Below, piece after piece: positions 8,279 through 14,529 of a stretch of 39,821 nucleotides of DNA. Source of the stretch: an uncultured Roseovarius sp. (GTDB taxonomy: Bacteria > Pseudomonadota > Alphaproteobacteria > Rhodobacterales > Rhodobacteraceae). Each line of letters begins with the position of its first letter. Within the stretch, counting starts at the first letter, position 1. The DNA lies in assembly GCF_913057115.1 (NCBI RefSeq), contig NZ_CAJXNN010000031.1, forward strand, positions 1-39,821. Reading direction: 5' to 3'. The notes under the pieces are model-generated. The model saw only the letters and a program-made list of their open reading frames with translations, ran no database searches and was not told where the DNA came from. Position numbers and translations under genes: made by a program.

Positions 8279-8772
8279 TGAAACGCCTCGCGATCCCAAC
8301 ACTGGCCCGCCGCTTCCTTGGCCACGTAAAGCGGATAGATATCCGTCACCGAAACCGAGCCCGCGTCACAGAGCAACTGGGCCACGGTTTGGTCCCCCTT
8401 GATCACCGTCACCCCACCTGAAACACTGGTCGTGACCTCACCGTCTTCCGGGATGCGGTCAATCGCGTAATGCACGGTATAGTCGAATGGCCCATTGGAG
8501 AACCCCGCCTCTTCATAGATGGTGCGCCCGATCCCGTTCCAAGGTATCATGTGCACTTGCGCCACGGGCTGTGCCAAAAGCATCTCTGCCGCAGCATCCA
8601 TCGGGCCAAAACGGTAATAGGCGACCCGACCTTGCAAACAGACATCCACCGATTTCGCGCCATCCTTGACCGTGCAATGAAACATCGGCTCGCCGGGGCC
8701 ATAGCATCCCTCGGCACGCAGTGCGCCACTGGCGGCGATCAGCATCGCGAGGCTCAGGATCGGTTTTCGCAT
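8263..8772 (-). CDS. Secreted six-cysteine protein of unknown function
   Basis: A 169-residue protein I do not recognise. It has a clear signal peptide with likely cleavage after residue 20 (ASGALRA then EG). The mature part has six cysteines (GCYG, FHCT, DVCL, LLCD, QCWD and a C-terminal GPC), which suits three disulfides in the periplasm. The sequence looks beta-rich, without membrane segments. Its stop overlaps the YjbQ-family start, so the two are probably co-transcribed. GGGAG lies about nine bases upstream of the ATG. The C-terminus ends in cysteine, which is unusual. Confidence 0.75.
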   Translation of the reverse strand: MRKPILSLAMLIAASGALRAEGCYGPGEPMFHCTVKDGAKSVDVCLQGRVAYYRFGPMDAAAEMLLAQPVAQVHMIPWNGIGRTIYEEAGFSNGPFDYTVHYAIDRIPEDGEVTTSVSGGVTVIKGDQTVAQLLCDAGSVSVTDIYPLYVAKEAAGQCWDREAFQWGPC

Positions 8773-8998
8773 CTGGCAGGCTCCCGGGAATGGCTTTGGA
8801 CAGTTCTAGCACGGCAAACCCGCACCGGCCCATCCCTTTCCATCCCGTGACACGGGCGCGCGCCCTGTTCATCTTTGGCCCGCCCCACAAAAGCGGCATT
8901 AACCAAACTTGCACGATCCTCACCAAGGCGCACGGCGGGCGCTCATCGCTCCGCTCCTCGCGCAGAAGGCCGTCAGGCCTGATAAGCGCGCCGCTTTC

Positions 8999-9178
8999 GT
9001 ACGGGTTGTACGACTCGTACGACGCCCCAAGGCCACCCCCCGATTTTCGTACGAAAAACGGCGGGCAAGCGTACGACTTGTACGAAATGTACAACTTGTA
9101 CAGTGGTCCAAAAGAAACCCCGGAGGTTCGTACAAAACTCCGGGGTCAAACGTACAACTTGTACAGAACTCGGCAGGC
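8999..9178. repeat. GTAC array with 9-bp register and 81-bp duplication
   Basis: Eleven GTAC tetranucleotides start at 8999, 9008, 9017, 9049, 9071, 9080, 9089, 9098, 9130, 9152 and 9161. Their spacings are 9, 9, 32, 22, 9, 9, 9, 32, 22, 9, so the pattern repeats exactly after 81 bases. The two 81-base units (9017-9097 and 9098-9178) match at 49 of 81 positions by my count. Each unit carries a palindrome centred on its isolated GTAC (9040-9061 and 9118-9145) whose arms differ between units but stay self-complementary. The array lies between the HlyU-family gene and the secreted protein gene. The remaining part of this 413-base gap (8773-8998) holds the promoter region of the secreted protein gene and nothing else I recognise. 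Confidence 0.85.
9110..9145 (-). terminator. Intrinsic terminator after the HlyU-family gene, part of the GTAC array
   Basis: Read on the minus strand, a 14-bp stem (9118-9145, 12 Watson-Crick pairs plus one G-U) is followed directly by TTTCTTTT. It lies about 40 bases past the HlyU-family stop. The stem centre is one of the array's GTAC sites. The other palindrome of the array (9040-9061) has no T-run, so only this copy looks like a terminator. Confidence 0.65.
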
Positions 9179-9185
9179 GCCGCGG

Positions 9186-9464
9186 TTAGCGAAAAATCCG
9201 CTCGCCCTGCTCGTCGATCACCTGCTTGGCCTTGCGGATGGAAAAGGCCTGCGCCTCCTCCAACGACCGGATCACATCCGCCCGCAGCAGGTGATGCACC
9301 TTCACCTCGCCATCAATCTCTTTCTCGATCCGCGCCCCAAGGCGATAGCCGTCGCTTTCGGATTGCGGCGTGGGGATGATGCGAAACCCCTCGTAAACCT
9401 CGGCTTCGGCCTCCGGTTCGGGCTTGGGCTTGCCGCCGCCAAAAAGCTTGGAAAACAAGGACAT
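9186..9464 (-). CDS. HlyU-family protein
   Basis: A 92-residue protein of the HlyU family. The name comes from the Vibrio haemolysin activator, but members in alphaproteobacteria have no shown target. The N-terminus MSLFSKLFGGG is followed by an acidic, proline-rich spacer and the family core YEGFRIIPTPQSESDGYRLGARIEKE, ending in VIRSLEEAQAFSIRKAKQVIDEQG. It starts eight bases after the rpoD stop on the same strand, so it is probably read through from rpoD. No good ribosome binding site is visible. A T-tailed hairpin follows. Confidence 0.85.
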   Translation of the reverse strand: MSLFSKLFGGGKPKPEPEAEAEVYEGFRIIPTPQSESDGYRLGARIEKEIDGEVKVHHLLRADVIRSLEEAQAFSIRKAKQVIDEQGERIFR

Positions 9465-9472
9465 AGCCGCGC

Positions 9473-11467
9473 TTATTGATCCAGGAACGACCGCAGCTTG
9501 CGCGACCGCGAGGGATGCTTCAGCTTGCGCAGCGCCTTGGCTTCGATCTGCCGGATCCGTTCGCGCGTCACGCTGAACTGCTGGCCCACCTCTTCCAGCG
9601 TGTGATCAGTGTTCATGCCGATGCCGAAACGCATCCGCAAAACCCGTTCTTCGCGCGGTGTCAGGCTCGACAGAACCCGCGTGGTGGTTTCCTTCAGGTT
9701 GTCCTGAATGGCGCTATCTAGCGGAAGAACAACGTTTTTATCCTCTATGAAGTCACCAAGCTGGCTGTCTTCCTCGTCCCCGATGGGGGTTTCAAGGCTG
9801 ATCGGCTCCTTGGCGATTTTCATCACCTTGCGAACCTTCTCAAGCGGCATTTGCAGCTTCTCGGCCAGTTCTTCGGGCGTGGGTTCGCGGCCGATTTCAT
9901 GCAGCATTTGCCGCCCGGTGCGGACCAGTTTGTTGATCGTCTCGATCATATGCACCGGGATACGGATGGTCCGCGCTTGGTCGGCAATCGAGCGGGTGAT
10001 CGCCTGACGGATCCACCATGTGGCATAGGTCGAGAATTTATAGCCCCGGCGATACTCGAACTTGTCCACCGCCTTCATCAGGCCGATGTTCCCTTCTTGA
10101 ATAAGATCAAGGAATTGCAGGCCACGGTTCGTGTATTTCTTGGCAATGGAAATCACCAGCCGCAGGTTGGCCTCGACCATTTCTTTCTTGGCCTGCCGGG
10201 CCTCTTTTTCACCCTTTTGCACTTGGCTCACGATGCGGCGGAACTCGCTGATATCCAGCCCCACGTATTGCCCCACCTGCGCCATGTCAGCACGCAGTTC
10301 AGCAACCTTTTCGGGTTGGCGCTCCATGAACATCTGCCAGCCACGTCCGGGCTTTTGCGCCATGTCGTCCAGCCAGGTCGGGTCCAACTCGCGACCGCGA
10401 TAGGCATCGACGAATTCCTTGCGGTTGATGCGCGCTTGGTCGGCGAGTTTCACCATGGCGCTGTCGATCTGCATGATCCGCCGGTTGATGCCGTAAAGCT
10501 GGTCGATCAGGGCCTCGATCCGGTTGTTGTGCAGGTGAAGCGAATTCACCAGCTCCACGATTTCGGAACGCAGTTTCTGATACTTGGCCTCGGCGTCCTC
10601 GCTGAATGAGCCATCCTCGTTCAGGGTGGCCGAGATCCGGCTGTCCTGCATCTCGCTGAGTTCGGCGAAGTCCTCCGCGATGCGATCCAGCGTTTCCAGA
10701 ACGCGCGGCTTGAGGGCGGCTTCCATGGCCGCAAGGCTCATGTTGGCCTGCTCTTCTTCCTCGTCGTCATCGTCCTTGGCAATCGGATTACCATCGGCAT
10801 CCAGTTCAGGCTCGCTGTCTTTGCTTTTCTCAGTGGGGGCGCTTGTCACATTGGCCGCCTCGGCCACGACGTCCTCTTCGGCACCATCGAGGCCTTCGCC
10901 CATCTGACCCGAAAACGTGGTTTCCAGGTCGATGACATCACGCAGCAGGATGTCTTCGCCCAACAGTTCGTCACGCCAGATGGTGATCGCCTGGAAGGTC
11001 AACGGGCTTTCACAAAGCCCCGCGATCATCGTGTTGCGGCCCGCTTCGATGCGCTTGGCGATGGCAATCTCGCCTTCGCGGCTCAGAAGTTCGACCGAGC
11101 CCATCTCGCGCAGGTACATGCGCACCGGGTCGTCCGTGCGGTCGAGCTTTTCCTCCTTGCCCGAACCGAGGGTAATCTCACCCTTCTTGCCGATCTCGGC
11201 AACGGCGGTGGATTTCCCGTCCTCTTCTTCGGCCTCTTCTTCCTCGATGATATTGATGCCCATCTCGTTGAGCATGGACATCACGTCCTCGATCTGCTCG
11301 CTGCTCACCTGATCCGGCGGCAAAACCTTGTTGAGCTGATCGTAGGTGATAAAGCCCTTCTCACGCGCCTCCCCGATCATCTTCTTGACCGCGGCCTGAC
11401 TCATATCAAGCGAGATTTCGGCCTCTTGGTCTTCGGGTTTCTGGTCGTCGGTGTCCTTGGCGGCCAT
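9473..11467 (-). CDS. rpoD: Primary sigma factor RpoD (sigma-70)
   Basis: A 664-residue housekeeping sigma factor. Region 1.1 covers about residues 15-80, region 1.2 starts near 112 ([11 protein letters not shown]), and an acidic linker lies at about 185-242. Region 2 spans about 430-502 ([19 protein letters not shown], the 2.3-2.4 block with [16 protein letters not shown]), region 3 about 505-560, and region 4.2 ends at [25 protein letters not shown] sits seven bases before the ATG. dnaG lies 119 bases upstream on the same strand, the macromolecular synthesis arrangement, but without rpsU in the window. The gap upstream has three GANTC sites. Confidence 0.98.
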   Translation of the reverse strand: MAAKDTDDQKPEDQEAEISLDMSQAAVKKMIGEAREKGFITYDQLNKVLPPDQVSSEQIEDVMSMLNEMGINIIEEEEAEEEDGKSTAVAEIGKKGEITLGSGKEEKLDRTDDPVRMYLREMGSVELLSREGEIAIAKRIEAGRNTMIAGLCESPLTFQAITIWRDELLGEDILLRDVIDLETTFSGQMGEGLDGAEEDVVAEAANVTSAPTEKSKDSEPELDADGNPIAKDDDDEEEEQANMSLAAMEAALKPRVLETLDRIAEDFAELSEMQDSRISATLNEDGSFSEDAEAKYQKLRSEIVELVNSLHLHNNRIEALIDQLYGINRRIMQIDSAMVKLADQARINRKEFVDAYRGRELDPTWLDDMAQKPGRGWQMFMERQPEKVAELRADMAQVGQYVGLDISEFRRIVSQVQKGEKEARQAKKEMVEANLRLVISIAKKYTNRGLQFLDLIQEGNIGLMKAVDKFEYRRGYKFSTYATWWIRQAITRSIADQARTIRIPVHMIETINKLVRTGRQMLHEIGREPTPEELAEKLQMPLEKVRKVMKIAKEPISLETPIGDEEDSQLGDFIEDKNVVLPLDSAIQDNLKETTTRVLSSLTPREERVLRMRFGIGMNTDHTLEEVGQQFSVTRERIRQIEAKALRKLKHPSRSRKLRSFLDQ

Positions 11468-11586
11468 GAAGTTCTCCTGAACGAAAGGGCGATCGGGTGA
11501 TTCTTAAAATCGAATCAATAACGCGTTCGCATGATTCGCACACCCGTTTACCCTGTTTTTCTTACATAATCCTAGCCAAAAGCCCT
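11468..11586 (-). promoter_or_regulatory. dnaG-rpoD intergenic region with three GANTC sites
   Basis: This 119-base gap probably holds an rpoD promoter. On the minus strand TTGAAG and TATGTA are 16 bases apart and could be -35 and -10; the match is moderate. GANTC, the CcrM methylation site of alphaproteobacteria, occurs at 11499, 11512 and 11533, three within 39 bases. The AGGAG of rpoD is at the gene-proximal end. Promoter positions are inference. Confidence 0.4.
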
Positions 11587-13533
11587 TCAATGGCCTGACT
11601 TGGAGTATCTGATCCTTTCCAGCAACGCTGCAAACGCGTCGCGTTCGTCACGACTGATTCGCGCGCCGTTGTCTCCAACCTCGTACTCTGCCTTGTCTTC
11701 CTGCTGGCTGCGCTGCGCCCGATTTTTAGCTTCGGCCGCCTGACCAAGACGCCAAGTCATGGCTTCATCAACGACACCCGCAATTTCTTCGGAAGCTTCC
11801 TCAACCTCTGCGGTCCATCCGGCTTCGGCTTTTAGTTTGGCGAACGCTTCATTTAAGGTCATACGTGCCGCTTCATCATCGTCGCGACGACGCACTGCAG
11901 GTGAAAGGGCAACGTGGGGCAGCGCCATAAGGTTTTCAAGGGTTTGCGGCCCCATTACTTCATCAATCCTTTGGCGCAAAGCGTCGCCACCGTCCGGGCC
12001 GTGACGCAAGATCAAATCACGCAATCGCGCATGATCAGGTACGGCACACTCCATCACTTCAAGCGAATCCCCAAACTCATCACAAATGGATGGGCAACAA
12101 ATCAACGTCGCGAGAATGACCGCTTCGCACTTCTGAATCCACGCCTCATCCCCGGCAGCCACTAGAAGCGAGCTTTTAGTGCTTGTTGGAACAGGGGGAA
12201 TGGGCTCCCACTTGCCAGACCGGAAGCGTTTCTGCCCTCCGCTACGGCGGGGGTTAAACAGCTTCCAAGTGAGATCTTTGATCGTCTGTTCATAATGCCC
12301 TCGGATCGACGGATCGCGGATCAGCTTGATCTTCTCGCGCAGCGCTTTGTCGAGGGCCGCTTTACGCTCCGGGCTGTCGAAATTGCGCCCCTCGGTCTCG
12401 CGCTGCCACAACAGCTGCACCATGGGCATGGCCTCATCCAACAGCTTTTGCACCGCCCCAGCTCCCTTGGCGCGCAAAAGGTCATCCGGGTCTTGCCCCT
12501 CGGGCATCAGAACGAACCGCAGGCTTTTGCCCGCCTCCAAAAGCGGCAAGGCAATATCAATCACCCGATAAGCCGCCCGCAGGCCCGCCGTATCGCCATC
12601 AAGCGCCATGATCGGCTCATCGGTGATGCGCCAAAGCAGTTGCAACTGATGCTCGGTCACTGCCGTGCCCAAGGGGGCCACCGAGGCCCCGAACCCCGCC
12701 TGCGCCAATGCGATCACATCCATATAGCCTTCGGCTACGATCAGGGGCTGCCCCTTGCCCGCCGCCTCACGCGCCGGGCCGTGGTGATAGAGCGTGCGGG
12801 ATTTATCGAAAAGCTCGGTCTCGGGTGAGTTCAGGTATTTGGCGTTGTCATTCGGGTCCATGGCCCGCCCGCCAAAGGCAATACAGCGCCCGCGCGGGTC
12901 CCGGATCGGGAACATGATCCGGTTGCGGAAGGTGTCATAGGGCCGCCCGCCCTTCTGGCTGGGCTTGGCCAGCCCCGCATCAAGGATCATCTGATCCTCG
13001 ACACCCTTGTTTTTCAGGTGGTCCCAAAGCCCCTGCCACGCGTCCGCCGCAAAGCCGATCTCGAACCGCTCCTGCGCCGCCTCATCCAAGCCGCGCCCGG
13101 CAAGATAATCCCGCGCCGCCGCCCCCGCCCCGGTTTTCAGCGACAGGCGAAAATGCTGCACGGCCATTTCCATGACCTCGGCCAGTTGCGTGCGGCGGTC
13201 GGCCTTTTCCTGTGCACGTGGGTCGCGTTCGGGCATCGGCATGCCCGCTTCCCCGGCCAGAATGCGCACGGCCTCCATAAAATCGACGTTCTCGGTCTCG
13301 CGGACAAAGGAAATCGCATCACCCTTGGCGTGACAGCCAAAGCAGTAATAAAACCCCTTGCGGTCATCGACATGGAAGCTGGCGGTTTTTTCCTGATGGA
13401 AGGGGCAAGGCGCCCACATATCGCCCTTGCCCTGATTGGATTTGCGGGTGTCCCACATCACCTTGCGCCCGACCACATCGGTCAGCGACAGGCGCGAGCG
13501 TAGCTCGTCAAGGAATCCGGGGGGCAGGCTCAT
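11587..13533 (-). CDS. dnaG: DNA primase DnaG
   Basis: A 648-residue primase that makes RNA primers at the replication fork. The CHC2-type zinc finger has Cys43, His46, Cys64 and Cys67 (CPFH and CFGC). The TOPRIM catalytic core has Glu268 in EGYMD and the acidic pair Asp312 and Asp314 in ALDGDTAG. The C-terminal third (about 440-648) is the poorly conserved helicase-interaction region. I chose the ATG at 13533, giving MSLPPGFLDELR, which is the usual alphaproteobacterial start; an upstream in-frame TTG would add six residues. A 16-base palindrome, CATATATCCATATATG (13531-13546), covers the start codon. No clear ribosome binding site is seen. Confidence 0.96.
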   Translation of the reverse strand: MSLPPGFLDELRSRLSLTDVVGRKVMWDTRKSNQGKGDMWAPCPFHQEKTASFHVDDRKGFYYCFGCHAKGDAISFVRETENVDFMEAVRILAGEAGMPMPERDPRAQEKADRRTQLAEVMEMAVQHFRLSLKTGAGAAARDYLAGRGLDEAAQERFEIGFAADAWQGLWDHLKNKGVEDQMILDAGLAKPSQKGGRPYDTFRNRIMFPIRDPRGRCIAFGGRAMDPNDNAKYLNSPETELFDKSRTLYHHGPAREAAGKGQPLIVAEGYMDVIALAQAGFGASVAPLGTAVTEHQLQLLWRITDEPIMALDGDTAGLRAAYRVIDIALPLLEAGKSLRFVLMPEGQDPDDLLRAKGAGAVQKLLDEAMPMVQLLWQRETEGRNFDSPERKAALDKALREKIKLIRDPSIRGHYEQTIKDLTWKLFNPRRSGGQKRFRSGKWEPIPPVPTSTKSSLLVAAGDEAWIQKCEAVILATLICCPSICDEFGDSLEVMECAVPDHARLRDLILRHGPDGGDALRQRIDEVMGPQTLENLMALPHVALSPAVRRRDDDEAARMTLNEAFAKLKAEAGWTAEVEEASEEIAGVVDEAMTWRLGQAAEAKNRAQRSQQEDKAEYEVGDNGARISRDERDAFAALLERIRYSKSGH

Positions 13534-13586
13534 ATATCCATATATGGGCAAGCCAGTGTTTTCGGCAAGCGGAAGAGGCGCAGAGT

Positions 13587-13883
13587 TTACTGCGCCAAGC
13601 AGGCCTCCTCGTAGGTGGCTGCTACCTCGTCGGTCAGTTGATCTTCCTCAAGTGTGTAGACCCAATTGACGATCGGCTCGACCGCGGGCTTATAAATCGC
13701 CGCATCGCCTTCCAGACCTTCGCCAATCGTTCGGATCGCCTTTTTCTGGCGCATCCCGTCCTGACGGGCCTCGACCGCGGAATCCACGATCTCAGCAGAA
13801 GTCGCGCAGAGGCTTTCCTTGTCCTGCGCCATCACGGGCGCGGCCAGACAAAGCGCGGGCAAAAGGGCGGCAAAACGGGTCAT
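13587..13883 (-). CDS. Small secreted protein of unknown function
   Basis: A 98-residue protein with a signal peptide (hydrophobic LLPALCLAAPVMA, likely cleavage before QDKE at residue 20). The mature part is small, helical and acidic. It has two cysteines (SLCATS near the start, EACLAQ at the end) that could form a disulfide. I recognise no family. It lies 53 bases upstream of dnaG on the same strand and 97 bases after soxG, with a purine-rich AGAGGTAACC just before the ATG as a plausible ribosome binding site. Confidence 0.7.
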   Translation of the reverse strand: MTRFAALLPALCLAAPVMAQDKESLCATSAEIVDSAVEARQDGMRQKKAIRTIGEGLEGDAAIYKPAVEPIVNWVYTLEEDQLTDEVAATYEEACLAQ

Positions 13884-13980
13884 GGGTTACCTCTTGGGTC
13901 AAAAGCGTTGGGGGGCAACCTAATGCCCTTGGCGCGAAATGTAAGGGGGCGGGCCGGGGAAATCCGCCCGTCCCCTCCCC

Positions 13981-14529
13981 TCATCCCTGCCGCGCGGCCA
14001 CGCCCTGCATCGCGGTTTTGAGGTCATGCACAAGGGTTTCGGCAAAAGCGCGGAAGACCATGATCTGATACGTGCCGTCGCTCAAATGAGTGATCGAAGC
14101 CTGCATATGCTGAAGCTCGGTCCGGGCGGTTGATCCGGGGCCGAATGCACCAGGGCGCAGATCAATCGGTGTCAGCCGCGCCAAGACATCCGCCGCCCGC
14201 GCGCCTTCAAGCCGCACAACCGCCCAAGCATCCGATTGATCGGTCAGGGCGCCATGGGCGGCAAGGCTTGGGTCCGCCGAAACGCCCATCAACAGCGCCA
14301 TGCGTGGCCCGAACCAGATGGCCCGTGCATCGCCTGCCTCACTCACCCGGTTGGGCGCGGGCATCTCAAGCCCATGCGCCGCCTGCAGCGCTTTCGACAA
14401 GGCCGCATCCTTGTCTTTGAAAGCGGCGACCGAGGTCACAAACCCGGCCTCCACCTCGCTCAGCCGCAGGTCGCCCACCTCAATCGGCAACAATCCCTCG
14501 CAGGGCGTTTTCGCTTTCAACTCAACCAC
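13981..14529 (-). CDS. soxG: Sarcosine oxidase gamma subunit SoxG
   Basis: A 182-residue gamma subunit of heterotetrameric sarcosine oxidase. It is a GcvT-like fold protein that contacts the alpha subunit. Family features include the RLEGARAADVLARLTPIDLRPGAF stretch in pieces around residues 105-130 and the C-terminal QIMVFRAFAETLVHDL segment. I place the start at the GTG at 14529 (MVELKAKTP), inside the soxA tail and overlapping its stop by eight bases; a longer in-frame ATG start would run 62 bases further into soxA. Translational coupling with soxA is likely. It is the last gene of soxBDAG. Confidence 0.92.
   Translation of the reverse strand: MVELKAKTPCEGLLPIEVGDLRLSEVEAGFVTSVAAFKDKDAALSKALQAAHGLEMPAPNRVSEAGDARAIWFGPRMALLMGVSADPSLAAHGALTDQSDAWAVVRLEGARAADVLARLTPIDLRPGAFGPGSTARTELQHMQASITHLSDGTYQIMVFRAFAETLVHDLKTAMQGVAARQG

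Noticed and set aside
8721..9479. A 252-codon plus-strand frame over the GTAC array with repeated Tyr-rich text (YDLYEMYNLY)
   Set aside because: The Tyr repeats follow from GTAC at 9-base spacing. The frame also runs antisense through the whole HlyU-family gene and lacks a ribosome binding site, so I treat the array as DNA or RNA structure.
11587..12240. Apparent drop in GC in the dnaG 3' third
   Set aside because: Counts of single lines (33 to 35 of 60 there, 30 of 60 elsewhere in dnaG) show no boundary.
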